From the NCBI RefSeq assembly GCF_947500065.1, contig NZ_CANMQT010000001.1, positions 1,116,001 through 1,180,000 on the forward strand: a DNA stretch of 64,000 nucleotides, written 5' to 3'. Source of the DNA: an uncultured Aquimarina sp. GTDB taxonomy: Bacteria; Bacteroidota; Bacteroidia; Flavobacteriales; Flavobacteriaceae. The notes beneath the pieces are model-generated. The model ran no database searches, was not told the origin of the DNA, and saw only the letters and a program-made list of their open reading frames with translations. Of this stretch, positions 7,760 to 16,258 are shown piece after piece. The translations under genes and the position numbers were made by a program. Position 1 is the stretch's first letter, and every line of letters begins with the position of its first letter.

Positions 7760-9313
7760 TTACAAATCAAACTTAATCCCTTGTGCTAAAGGCAATTCCG
7801 TCGTGTAATTTATAGTATTTGTTTGTCTTCGCATATACACTTTCCAAGCATCAGAACCAGATTCTCTTCCTCCTCCAGTTTCTTTCTCTCCACCAAAGGC
7901 ACCACCGATTTCAGCTCCGGATGTTCCTATATTAACATTAGCAATTCCACAATCAGATCCAGCGTGAGATAAAAATCTTTCTGCTTCGCGAAGGTTATTG
8001 GTCATAATCGCAGAAGATAATCCTTGTGCAACACCATTCTGAACATCAATCGCATTTTCTACATCACCACTATATTTTAGTAAGTATAAAACAGGTGCAA
8101 AAGTTTCATGTTGTACAATTTCGAACGAATTATCAGCTTCAGCAATAGCAGGCTTTACATAACATCCGCTTTCATATCCTTCTCCAGAAAGTACAGCACC
8201 TTCAACAACAATATTTCCACCTTCTTCAACAACTTTTTCTAAAGCATTTTGATATCCTTTTACTGCATCTTTATCAATAAGCGGACCTACGTGATTATTC
8301 TCATCTAATGGGTTTCCTATTCGTAATTGCTTATATGCATCAACCACTGCATTTTTTACTTTATCATACATTGATTCGTGAATAATCAATCTTCTTGTAG
8401 ATGTACAACGTTGTCCTGCAGTTCCTACCGCACCAAAAACAGCACCAATAACTGTCATTTTAATATCAGCATCAGGAGTCACTATAATTGCATTATTTCC
8501 TCCTAGTTCTAATAATGATTTCCCAAGACGTTGTCCAACAGTTGCTCCAACTATTTTACCCATTCTGGTAGATCCTGTTGCAGAAATTAATGGCATACGC
8601 TTATCAGTGGTCATCATCTCACCCACTTTATAATCTCCATTGATAAGACAAGAAATTCCTTCAGGAAGATCATTATCTTTTAAAACTTTAGCAATAATAT
8701 TCTGACAAGCGATTCCACACAATGGTGTTTTTTCACTTGGTTTCCATACGCATACATCTCCACAAATCCAGGCTAAAGCTGTATTCCAAGCCCAAACTGC
8801 AACTGGGAAGTTAAATGCAGAGATAATTCCAACAATTCCCATTGGATGATATTGCTCATACATTCTATGTCCTGGTCGCTCAGAATGCATAGTTAACCCG
8901 TGTAATTGTCTTGATAACCCTACGGCAAAATCACAGATATCTATCATCTCCTGAACTTCTCCTAAACCTTCTTGATAAGATTTACCCATTTCATAAGAAA
9001 CCAATTTACCTAGTGGTTCTTTCAAAGCTCGTAATTCTTCTCCAAACTGTCTTACGATTTCTCCTCTAAGAGGTGCTGGCTTTATCTTCCATGATTTAAA
9101 CGCTGATTGCGCTTTTTCTATCACTTTTTCGTAATCATCAGTAGTAGTAGTTGTCACTTTCCCGATTAAGTTACCATCTACAGGAGAGAAAGACGAAATT
9201 TCTTCTCCATTAGAAAACCAATCAGAACCTGTAGAAGTTCCTTTATTGAGATCAGAAACACCCAATTGTTTTAATGCTTCTTCTATTCCAAAATCTGTTG
9301 CTATAGCTGCCAT
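7760..9313 (-). CDS. ALDH7-type aldehyde dehydrogenase
   Basis: 517 residues, full length for an NAD(P)-dependent aldehyde dehydrogenase. Visible signatures: the cofactor-binding ISAFNFPVAVWAWN and ATGSTRMGK segments, the glutamate motif LELGGNNAII, the catalytic cysteine in GTAGQRCTSTRR, and the C-terminal GGGRESGSDAWKVYMRRQT. The last two with the ELGGNNA form are typical of the ALDH7/antiquitin group, whose known substrate is alpha-aminoadipic semialdehyde (piperideine-6-carboxylate) in lysine breakdown. The same strand carries 3-hydroxyanthranilate dioxygenase upstream, so a role in tryptophan/kynurenine breakdown is a second possibility. The family assignment is firm, the substrate is inference. 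Confidence 0.93.
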   Translation of the reverse strand: MAAIATDFGIEEALKQLGVSDLNKGTSTGSDWFSNGEEISSFSPVDGNLIGKVTTTTTDDYEKVIEKAQSAFKSWKIKPAPLRGEIVRQFGEELRALKEPLGKLVSYEMGKSYQEGLGEVQEMIDICDFAVGLSRQLHGLTMHSERPGHRMYEQYHPMGIVGIISAFNFPVAVWAWNTALAWICGDVCVWKPSEKTPLCGIACQNIIAKVLKDNDLPEGISCLINGDYKVGEMMTTDKRMPLISATGSTRMGKIVGATVGQRLGKSLLELGGNNAIIVTPDADIKMTVIGAVFGAVGTAGQRCTSTRRLIIHESMYDKVKNAVVDAYKQLRIGNPLDENNHVGPLIDKDAVKGYQNALEKVVEEGGNIVVEGAVLSGEGYESGCYVKPAIAEADNSFEIVQHETFAPVLYLLKYSGDVENAIDVQNGVAQGLSSAIMTNNLREAERFLSHAGSDCGIANVNIGTSGAEIGGAFGGEKETGGGRESGSDAWKVYMRRQTNTINYTTELPLAQGIKFDL

Positions 9314-9559
9314 GTTTTTTGAATTATTTTTTTTGAGATTGTAAAGATACTGTCTTTTAAAGATATATTAAATTTTGATCGTTTATAAAGTTGATTTTGA
9401 ATGATTCTTCAAAAAAACCCCTCTAAAAAAATCAATTTTCTATTAGAATAAGATCTTTCAAATTAAATTGATCTTTATTTACTACTACAAAAGTTACCTG
9501 TTTATAATTTTGATTTAATCAGCACTAAGACACAAAATACCACGCATAACTTAGTGACT

Positions 9560-9958
9560 CTAATTTTCTTTTAAGATATAATGCTTTTCAAGTTCTTCAA
9601 AAACACTCTCTAACATATGGGTACTTTTTTCATCGATAATCACATCTTCTTTTAACAAACCACAAATACCTGTCTCAATATTTATTACAAAGAATTGTTT
9701 ACGTGTATCTGGAGGTAAACTTTGTTCGACTACTATATATTTATCAAAAAGAGTTACTTTTTTTATTGATTCCCATCTTAATTTTTCTGGCCCTCCTGTT
9801 AGTGTATAGTCGCTAATAAATAACCACTTATAAAAATTATTTTTTTCTGCAATAACACCGTGTGAAGTCCTTGATATACTATACAGATCATTCTTGTCGA
9901 CAAGTGTTACACTATCTCCTGATTTACTTCGATAATGATTATGAGCATAGTACACCAA
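9560..9958 (-). CDS. C-terminal part of a probably frameshifted secreted protein
   Basis: 132 residues, overlapping the end of the preceding gene by 20 nt in another frame. No signal peptide and no recognised motif. The start codon lies just after a run of seven A (9957-9963). Removing one base there joins this frame seamlessly to the upstream gene (KGFLVYYAHNHYRSKSGD). The sequence looks like a continuation rather than a new N-terminus. It is probably the second half of one roughly 305-residue protein broken by an indel, a sequencing error or a slippage site. The fold and function were not recognised. Confidence 0.55.
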   Translation of the reverse strand: MVYYAHNHYRSKSGDSVTLVDKNDLYSISRTSHGVIAEKNNFYKWLFISDYTLTGGPEKLRWESIKKVTLFDKYIVVEQSLPPDTRKQFFVINIETGICGLLKEDVIIDEKSTHMLESVFEELEKHYILKEN

Positions 9959-10481
9959 AAAAACCCTTAGTATTTATATCAACTTGTTCATTGTCATTAT
10001 AAAAAGAAGTTTGTAGTCTTCTTAGAGTATCTCCTTTTATATCAATATAATAGTTGTTGATATTTCTATAGTTACGGTTATTCCAAGGTACTTTAGGATC
10101 ATAAATATGACTAAAAAAGGCATTATCATTTAATTTAGCATTCAAAAATGCACCTTTGATCATCCACTCTAATGAAGCATCTGGTTTACTTCTATGCTCA
10201 GGAAGCAATTCTTTTTTCATCGCCTCCAAAAAAAGTCTGTTCTCGATTTTATCTAATTCTTTGGATATAGTAACCACATCTTTGATATCACAAAAACATC
10301 CATAATCAGAAAGTTCATGTTTTTCTTTAGTTTTTCCGTTTATTATTTGAACGTACCCTCTTCCTATTTTCAATGTGTCATTAACTGTATCTCTATTAAA
10401 ATCTTCTACTTTGATTTTTTCATCACTCAATTGACCATAGGTTGAAAAGGAAAATACGATTAAAAATATTCTGTACATCAT
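9939..10481 (-). CDS. Secreted protein of unknown function, N-terminal part
   Basis: 180 residues with a signal peptide (MYRIFLIVFSFSTYGQ). The mature part starts with a FNRDTVNDTLKIGRGYVQI segment, which resembles VCBS/FG-GAP-like 'field of the form D-x-D' surface protein starts, and contains one Cys pair (GCFCDI). It ends in a short out-of-frame tail (FFGVLCS) directly after a T7 tract on the coding strand. See the downstream entry for the likely continuation. It is separated by 11 nt from the dioxygenase upstream, so probably co-transcribed with it. Confidence 0.6.
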   Translation of the reverse strand: MMYRIFLIVFSFSTYGQLSDEKIKVEDFNRDTVNDTLKIGRGYVQIINGKTKEKHELSDYGCFCDIKDVVTISKELDKIENRLFLEAMKKELLPEHRSKPDASLEWMIKGAFLNAKLNDNAFFSHIYDPKVPWNNRNYRNINNYYIDIKGDTLRRLQTSFYNDNEQVDINTKGFFGVLCS

Positions 10482-10492
10482 ATATACCTCAG

Positions 10493-11032
10493 TTACTTCT
10501 CCATTACAAATCGTTTATCCACTGGCATTGTTGTACCACAATTATTGCAACTTCTTAATCTTTCATTGCCATAAAAGTCTTTAAAATGTTTCAGAAAGTC
10601 TTTTTCTATATCATTCAACTTAAAATACACTTCGTGTAATTTAGCATTGCAGTTATCGCAAAACCATAATAGTCCATCTTCTGCCTCTAGGTCAACTCGC
10701 TTTCTTTCTATAACAAGTCCGATAGATCCCTCATGACGCACTGGTGAATGAGGAATTTTTGCTGGATGTAAATACATATCACCTGGTCCTAATTTCATAG
10801 TCTTTTTTTCACCATCTTCCTGAATATGTACTTCTATCTCGCCTTCTAACTGATAAAATAACTCCTCAGTTTCGTTATAATGATAATCCTTTCTTGCGTT
10901 CGGTCCAGCAACAATCATTACTATGTAATCTCCTGCTTCTTTGTATAAGTTTTTGTTCCCAACTGGTGGTTTTAATGTATCTCTATTTTCTTCTATCCAC
11001 TTATTAAGGTTAAAAGGTCTTTGGATTGCCAT
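10493..11032 (-). CDS. nbaC: 3-hydroxyanthranilate 3,4-dioxygenase
   Basis: 179 residues, the usual size of the bacterial enzyme. The single cupin domain carries the metal site: DYHYNETEELFYQLEGE with His and Glu ligands, and a second His in HPAKIPHSP. The C-terminus has the second, rubredoxin-like iron site, CDNC near residue 126 and CNNCGT near 162, found in bacterial and not animal forms. The enzyme opens the ring of 3-hydroxyanthranilate to 2-amino-3-carboxymuconate semialdehyde in the kynurenine route to quinolinate/NAD or to further breakdown. Other kynurenine genes are not in the window. The gene probably leads a minus-strand unit with the secreted protein behind it. Confidence 0.95.
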   Translation of the reverse strand: MAIQRPFNLNKWIEENRDTLKPPVGNKNLYKEAGDYIVMIVAGPNARKDYHYNETEELFYQLEGEIEVHIQEDGEKKTMKLGPGDMYLHPAKIPHSPVRHEGSIGLVIERKRVDLEAEDGLLWFCDNCNAKLHEVYFKLNDIEKDFLKHFKDFYGNERLRSCNNCGTTMPVDKRFVMEK

Positions 11033-11110
11033 ACTTATTTATTTTATGAAATATAAAATTAAGGAAATGGACGTAAATCCTACTTAAAACCAATTAAATC
11101 TTACTTAAAA

Positions 11111-11141
11111 AAATAAAAGCGAACCGAAGTTCGCTTATTTT
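11111..11141 (-). terminator. Terminator of peptide gene 4 (UUCG tetraloop)
   Basis: On the minus strand GCGAAC and GTTCGC flank a TTCG tetraloop, extended by AA/TT pairs, followed by TTTTATTTTTTT. This is a strong intrinsic terminator directly after the stop at 11147. Confidence 0.85.
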
Positions 11142-11146
11142 TAGAT

Positions 11147-11359
11147 TTAGCAACCAGTATCTTCATATTCTAGACTTCCATCAGTTGGACATGGATCAGA
11201 ACAAGATTGTGTAATAAATATTTGGTATGGGCTATTTCCAGGCCTGAAAATACAGGCGCAACACTCATCAAAAAACGGGAAACCTCCTCCTTGAATAGAT
11301 TTTTGCTGAATCTTGCTTAGTGTTTTACTGTTGTCGATGTTTAAAATTTTTTTAAGCAT
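11147..11359 (-). CDS. Double-glycine leader, Cys-rich peptide precursor (copy 4)
   Basis: 70 residues. The leader MLKKILNIDNSKTL ends QKSIQGG, the same pattern as the array at 1.7-2.5 kb, 9 kb away. The predicted core has six cysteines but a different layout (CCAC near its start, then two spaced pairs and a C-terminal Cys) and is acidic near its end (SLEYEDTGC). It stands alone with its own terminator and faces no exporter gene. Peptide type by leader is confident; biological role unknown. Confidence 0.75.
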   Translation of the reverse strand: MLKKILNIDNSKTLSKIQQKSIQGGGFPFFDECCACIFRPGNSPYQIFITQSCSDPCPTDGSLEYEDTGC

Positions 11360-11479
11360 AATATTAATTTGATTTGTTGAGTTACTAAAGATAAAAAAAT
11401 ATAATATTAATTCCCCAAATAAATCATAATTAAGACTTCAATATCAAATACTTATATCAATTCATAAGCTCACTAAAAA

Positions 11480-11518
11480 GAAATCGCTCAGACAAGATTT
11501 CTCTTGTAGAGCGATTTC
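11480..11518 (-). terminator. Hairpin terminator after the lipoprotein gene
   Basis: GAAATCGCTC (11480-11489) pairs with AGCGATTTC (to 11518), and an inner ACAAGA/TCTTGT stem lengthens it. On the minus strand CTTTTTAGTG follows. It is 50 nt past the stop at 11568. Confidence 0.7.
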
Positions 11519-11567
11519 CAACTAAATAACCAACCAAAAAAATTTATATCGTCTAGTGCGACGGTTT

Positions 11568-12491
11568 TTATTTTGTAAGCTTCATAAAATCAGCTTTTTT
11601 TATTCTTTTCTTATCATTCTGAGATAGTTTCCCATCTTTAGAATTCTTAAATTGAAGGTATCCTCTACCAACAAATTCATAAATCGTTCCTGAAGCAGGA
11701 TGTAGCAATTCTATCTTACTATCATTTATAACGGTCAACTCGAAATATTCATTGCCCAAATAATCGTAATCAAGTGTTAAATTTTTCATATAAAAATTAT
11801 TTGGAACATCTTCTACCGCATAATACCCTGTATAATCATAGTATATATCATTGATATTGGACACATTATCATCCTCAGAACTTTTAAAGTTATCTCCCGA
11901 TCCGTAATACAAAAACTGTAAATAATTTTCATTATCAAACTCATTTAAAGCTCCAAACTCGCTTGTATATACTTTTTCCCACGTGATATACTCGTGCAAG
12001 AAGTAATGAATATTATCATAGAACACTTTATCATAATCAAAAGTATTTCTTTGATAACCTATCAAATAATAACTAGTATTGGTAACCACATCATACAATC
12101 GTATCTCATTATTGCCATACTGGGTTACATCAAGACTATAGGTTCCATCAATATCGTGACTGACATCCACTTCCATATTAAAAGTATTGTAATATCCAAC
12201 GTCTAATCCAAAACCGTTTCCATTACTACCAATACCTACAAGGTTATTATTTGCATAAAATGTTCCATTTTTAAAAGAAACTGTAAATGCTTTCTGAAGA
12301 AAAGGAATCTCTCCATTACCTTGTGTTCGTTCTATATCTACATACCATATTTCATAGGTATTTAATAATTCATCCAAAGTAATTGTTGGTTCTTCAATAA
12401 AAATATCATCTTCTACTATAACTTCTGCTACACAGGAAGTTAAAAGCATTGAACCTAAGATAAAAGCCGAAAGTAATTTTAAAGTCTTCAT
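11568..12491 (-). CDS. Lipoprotein of unknown function
   Basis: 307 residues. The signal peptide and lipobox (GSMLLTSC) give a lipidated Cys at residue 20. The mature protein is beta-rich and aromatic, with repeated Tyr/Asn/Asp-rich strands (YYNTFNMEVDVSHDIDG, NDIYYDYTGYYAV). Two halves show similar 'EIxLxxxxxxTxYxLxG' endings (NEIRLYDVVTNTSYYLIG and SKIELLHPASGTIYEFVG), which suggests two lipocalin-like or repeated beta domains. A basic tail with KKRIKKADF closes it. It is not part of an obvious operon. Confidence 0.7.
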   Translation of the reverse strand: MKTLKLLSAFILGSMLLTSCVAEVIVEDDIFIEEPTITLDELLNTYEIWYVDIERTQGNGEIPFLQKAFTVSFKNGTFYANNNLVGIGSNGNGFGLDVGYYNTFNMEVDVSHDIDGTYSLDVTQYGNNEIRLYDVVTNTSYYLIGYQRNTFDYDKVFYDNIHYFLHEYITWEKVYTSEFGALNEFDNENYLQFLYYGSGDNFKSSEDDNVSNINDIYYDYTGYYAVEDVPNNFYMKNLTLDYDYLGNEYFELTVINDSKIELLHPASGTIYEFVGRGYLQFKNSKDGKLSQNDKKRIKKADFMKLTK

Positions 12492-12679
12492 AAGCTAAGT
12501 GTTTTTCAATTTTATCTGCTCTTTTTATTGTTTTTTACTTGTCAGATAGAATTCGCCATAGAACGTTTGGTTTTCCATCAACATATTCCAATGGCTCATT
12601 TCATATAAGAGAAACCAAAACGTATGCCAAAAACACATCTATTTGATTATCAGGTGTTTATTTTGAAGTGTATTTTGCT

Positions 12680-12687
12680 TATTTTTG
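12680..12687 (+). promoter_or_regulatory. Candidate -7 element (TATTTTTG) for gpsA
   Basis: The sequence matches the Bacteroidota TAnnTTTG consensus 18 nt before the gpsA start. A TTTG lies 14 nt upstream, closer than usual for a -33 element, so support is modest. Confidence 0.3.
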
Positions 12688-12705
12688 AGCACACAATCAT
12701 TTTAG

Positions 12706-13701
12706 ATGGAGAAAGAATTAAAATTTGCTGTAATCGGTGGTGGTAGTTGGGCTACGGCTATTGTAAAAATGCTGACCGAAAACCTTAATGAGGTAGGTTG
12801 GTATATGAGAAGCGTATATGCCTTAGAACACCTCAAAAGACAGCAACATAATCCAAACTATTTAAGCTCAGTAGAGTTTAAGATGGATCAGCTTAGACTT
12901 ACCAATGATATTAATGAAGCAGTAGCATACGCGGATTATGTAATTTTTGCTATTCCATCTGCATTCTTGCATACTGAATTACAAAAACTTACTGTATCAT
13001 TAGAGCATAAAGTAATTTTCTCTGCTATCAAAGGAATCGTTCCTGAAAACGGATTAATTGTTGGAGAACATTTTCACGATGTATATCATATTCCTTTTAA
13101 TAATATAGGTGTTATTACTGGACCTTGTCACGCAGAAGAAGTAGCTCTGGAGCGTCTTTCATACTTAACAATTGCCTCTAATGATGAAGCAAAAGCAGAA
13201 ATTATAGCTAAAAACTTAAGTAGCGAATATATTAAATGTAAAGTCAGTGACGATATTATAGGAACTGAATATGCTGCTGTGCTAAAAAACATCTATTCTG
13301 TTGCCGCTGGAATTGCTCATGGATTGGGATATGGAGATAATTTTCAGAGCGTATTAATGAGTAATGCTATTAGAGAGATGAAACGTTTTATTAAAAAAGT
13401 TCATAAAATGAAGCGTAATATTAATAATTCTGCATATCTCGGAGATTTATTGGTAACTGGATATTCTATTTTCTCTCGTAATCGTATGTTTGGTAATATG
13501 ATCGGCAAAGGATACACTGTAAAAAGTGCTCAAATGGAAATGAGTATGATCGCTGAAGGATACTATGCAGCAAAAACTGCTTATGAATTAGATGCTACTA
13601 AAAGTACTCGTACACCAATTATTGATGCGGTGCATGATGTATTATATGAAAACAAAAATCCAAAAAAGGTTTTTAAGAAACTAGCTGATAAGCTAGATTA
13701 A
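12706..13701 (+). CDS. gpsA: NAD(P)-dependent glycerol-3-phosphate dehydrogenase
   Basis: 331 residues, normal length. The N-terminal Rossmann fold begins FAVIGGGSWATA. IFSAIKGI, VITGPCHAEE and the catalytic lysine region AVLKNIYSVAAGIAHGLGYGDN are the family's fingerprints. It reduces dihydroxyacetone phosphate to sn-glycerol 3-phosphate for phospholipid synthesis in the cytoplasm. It heads a plus-strand series with an NTF2-like protein 28 nt downstream and a sulfurtransferase after that, possibly one transcript. Confidence 0.95.
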   Translation: MEKELKFAVIGGGSWATAIVKMLTENLNEVGWYMRSVYALEHLKRQQHNPNYLSSVEFKMDQLRLTNDINEAVAYADYVIFAIPSAFLHTELQKLTVSLEHKVIFSAIKGIVPENGLIVGEHFHDVYHIPFNNIGVITGPCHAEEVALERLSYLTIASNDEAKAEIIAKNLSSEYIKCKVSDDIIGTEYAAVLKNIYSVAAGIAHGLGYGDNFQSVLMSNAIREMKRFIKKVHKMKRNINNSAYLGDLLVTGYSIFSRNRMFGNMIGKGYTVKSAQMEMSMIAEGYYAAKTAYELDATKSTRTPIIDAVHDVLYENKNPKKVFKKLADKLD

Positions 13702-13729
13702 ATAGATCTGATTTAAAAACAAGATAATT

Positions 13730-14185
13730 ATGAAAGAACTTATTGAAACATTTTACACTGGTTTAAGTGAGCAAGATTCGGATAAAATGATATCATGTTA
13801 TCACGAAGATGTAGTTTTTGAAGATCCTGGTTTTGGAAAACTAAAAGGAGAAAGAGCCAAAAAAATGTGGCAAATGCTCTGCAAAAACGGGAAAGATCTT
13901 ACGGTAGAGTTTTCTAAAATCGAAGCGGATGATAAAACAGGATCCGCACATTGGGAAGCCCGGTATACCTTTAGTCAAACAGGAAGAAAAGTGCACAATA
14001 GTATCGATGCCCAATTTGAGTTTAAGGATGGTAAAATCATAAAACACACAGATCATTTTAATCTTCATCGATGGGCTTCTCAAGCAATTGGTTGGAAAGG
14101 AAAATTACTAGGAGGCACTAATTTCTTTAAGAAAAAACTACATCAACAAACCAATCGATTACTGGATAAGTTTCAAGTATCATAA
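13730..14185 (+). CDS. NTF2/SnoaL-like protein
   Basis: 151 residues. The pattern FYTGLSEQDSDKMISCYHEDVVFEDP followed by a LKGERAKKMW helix and a DAQFEFKDGKI strand is the SnoaL-like alpha+beta cone fold. The pocket residues are not enough to name a substrate. There is no signal peptide, so it is probably cytoplasmic. It lies 28 nt after gpsA and 8 nt before the sulfurtransferase. A C-terminal extension is basic (FFKKKLHQQTNRLLDKF). Confidence 0.8.
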   Translation: MKELIETFYTGLSEQDSDKMISCYHEDVVFEDPGFGKLKGERAKKMWQMLCKNGKDLTVEFSKIEADDKTGSAHWEARYTFSQTGRKVHNSIDAQFEFKDGKIIKHTDHFNLHRWASQAIGWKGKLLGGTNFFKKKLHQQTNRLLDKFQVS

Positions 14186-14193
14186 ACAATGAA

Positions 14194-15042
14194 ATGACAA
14201 CACTACAACTTCCGACTCCATTAGTCTCCGTAAATTGGCTTTCAGAACATTTAGATCATCCTGACCTGGTTATTCTTGATGCGAGTATTAAGAAAGTAAC
14301 TTCCTCTGAGGATTCATCAAATGAAGATCTAAAAATACCAGGCGCCAGATTTTTTGACATTAAGAAATCCTTTTCTGATCAAGATACCGATTTACCTAAT
14401 ATGCTTCCTTCTCCAGATAATTTTGAGGAAAATTGCAGAAAGTTAGGAATTAATGCTAATTCTAAAATTATAGTATACGATACCATAGGAATCTATTCTA
14501 GCCCTAGAGCTTGGTGGATGTTTACTGTTATGGGATATAAAGATATAGCTATACTTGATGGTGGTTTTCCAGCATGGATAGACAACGAGTCCCCCACTGA
14601 AAACAAACAAATTACTCCTGAATTTCAATTAGGAGATTTCAAAATAAACGATCATTCCAAATGTACATTGGATGCAAAAGACATTTTATCTGAAACGAAC
14701 AGTTCAAAATCTATAATCCTTGATGCACGCTCACATGGCAGATATAAAGCATTAGCTCCTGAACCTAGATCGGATCTAAAAGGAGGTCATATACCAAATT
14801 CAATAAGTCTACCATATACCAAGGTTTTAGAGAATGGAAAAATGCGTTCAACCAACGAACTCATAAAGCTATTTGCCGATTTTGATATTGAAAATAAAAA
14901 ACTGATCTTTAGCTGCGGTTCAGGCATAACTGCTTGTATCATTTTATTGGCGGCTAAACTTTCTGGTTATACTGATCTATGGATTTATGATGGCTCCTGG
15001 AGTGAATGGGGTCAATTAGATGGTGTTCCGATTGAATGTTAG
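14194..15042 (+). CDS. sseA: Two-domain rhodanese-type sulfurtransferase (3-mercaptopyruvate sulfurtransferase-like)
   Basis: 282 residues with two rhodanese domains. The first (residues about 1-140) has ILDASIKK and SSPRAWWMFTVMGY and no catalytic cysteine. The second has the persulfide-forming Cys in the loop IFSCGSGITAC. The CGSGITA form points to mercaptopyruvate rather than thiosulfate sulfurtransferase. It moves sulfur from 3-mercaptopyruvate to an acceptor in the cytoplasm. It follows the NTF2-like gene by 8 nt. A DARSHGRY segment and the terminal WSEWG motif support a complete protein. Confidence 0.9.
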   Translation: MTTLQLPTPLVSVNWLSEHLDHPDLVILDASIKKVTSSEDSSNEDLKIPGARFFDIKKSFSDQDTDLPNMLPSPDNFEENCRKLGINANSKIIVYDTIGIYSSPRAWWMFTVMGYKDIAILDGGFPAWIDNESPTENKQITPEFQLGDFKINDHSKCTLDAKDILSETNSSKSIILDARSHGRYKALAPEPRSDLKGGHIPNSISLPYTKVLENGKMRSTNELIKLFADFDIENKKLIFSCGSGITACIILLAAKLSGYTDLWIYDGSWSEWGQLDGVPIEC

Positions 15043-15116
15043 TACGATAACACCTCACCTTAATCCTCTCCCAAAGAGAACTAACCATAAAAGACTTAAA
15101 AAAACAATTATTTTAA

Positions 15117-16214
15117 ATGCGAAACCTCCAATTATTACTTTTAGCGATCTTACTACATAGTGCTACCAATGCACAATCTTCAAAATTCGGTTTACAGGAT
15201 TTCTATACCTATAATTCTGAACTAGAATATACTGTAGATTCCATTTATCACGCACTATCGGAAAAACAAAGAGTAGCACAGATGATTATATCATCAGCTG
15301 GTGAATTAGGAAAACCCATGGCTACAGTAAAAAAGCTGACCGAAAATGATGCCATTGGCGGTGTAGTTTTCCTTAAAGGAAGCAAAAAAAAGCATACAGA
15401 AAGTATCAATACGTTAAATGCGATTTCTGCCAAAAACAAAACCCTACCTCTACTCTTTAGTATGGATGCGGAACCTAGTTTATTTGCTAGTCGTATAAAA
15501 GGTGCAAAAGATGTTGGGAAAACCATAGATATTAAAACCGAAACACAATCCGATATTGTGGTCAATACTATTAACACAGAACTTAGAGCAATAGGTGTTC
15601 ATCATAATTATGCACCAGTATTGGATATAAGTGCCAGTAATGAAGCTATTAAATCCAGAAGTTATGGCAGCAATAAAGACTCCGTAATTAATCTTGCTAA
15701 TCAATTTATAAAATGCACTCAGGAAGGTGGTATTATCGCGACTGCCAAACATTTTCCTGGTCACGGTTTGGTAAAAGGTGATACTCATAAACAAAGCGTA
15801 TATATCGATGGCCCCTTACAAGAAGTAGATAATTACAAAAAGATTATTGAAGATGGCGTGCTATCCATTATGATTGCTCATATCACCATCCAAAACAACG
15901 AGAAATACGGAACAGATGGATTACCATCAAGCTGCTCTAGAAAAATCATTACGGGTTTACTTAAAGAAGAAATGGGTTTTAAAGGAGTTATCATTTCTGA
16001 TGCCTTAAATATTATGAAAGCTGTTACCATTCTAGAGAATGCACCGTTATTAGCCTCTAAAGCCGGTTGTGACTTAATCTTAATGCCTCAAAACGAACAG
16101 GCAACAATCAATGCTATTCTTGCTGAAATGAAAACAAATCCCGAGTATAAAAAACAAGTAACACAGTCGATTAAGAAAGTGCTGCGACTGAAGGTTTGTG
16201 GTGGGGTTATTTAA
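15117..16214 (+). CDS. Glycoside hydrolase family 3, NagZ-like beta-N-acetylhexosaminidase (exported)
   Basis: 365 residues, with a signal peptide (LQLLLLAILLHSATNAQ), so periplasmic or outer rather than cytoplasmic like Escherichia coli NagZ. The (alpha/beta)8 barrel has the NagZ hallmark KHFPGHG followed by a DTH at the position of the catalytic Asp-Ser-His loop, and the nucleophile region IISDALNIMKA. It probably removes N-acetylglucosamine from peptidoglycan fragments or chitin. The protein is single-domain; the longer NagZ-beta-lactamase fusions of many Bacteroidota are not seen here. The next gene's upstream open frame overlaps its end, but its real start is 45 nt later. Confidence 0.85.
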   Translation: MRNLQLLLLAILLHSATNAQSSKFGLQDFYTYNSELEYTVDSIYHALSEKQRVAQMIISSAGELGKPMATVKKLTENDAIGGVVFLKGSKKKHTESINTLNAISAKNKTLPLLFSMDAEPSLFASRIKGAKDVGKTIDIKTETQSDIVVNTINTELRAIGVHHNYAPVLDISASNEAIKSRSYGSNKDSVINLANQFIKCTQEGGIIATAKHFPGHGLVKGDTHKQSVYIDGPLQEVDNYKKIIEDGVLSIMIAHITIQNNEKYGTDGLPSSCSRKIITGLLKEEMGFKGVIISDALNIMKAVTILENAPLLASKAGCDLILMPQNEQATINAILAEMKTNPEYKKQVTQSIKKVLRLKVCGGVI

Positions 16215-16258
16215 TCTATAATCCATTATTCGAAGTCAACATTCATACATCAATCAAC

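Noticed and set aside
16196..16258. Earlier start for the tricorn-like protease
   Set aside because: It would overlap the glycosidase gene and precede the signal peptide; the ATG at 16259 fits better.
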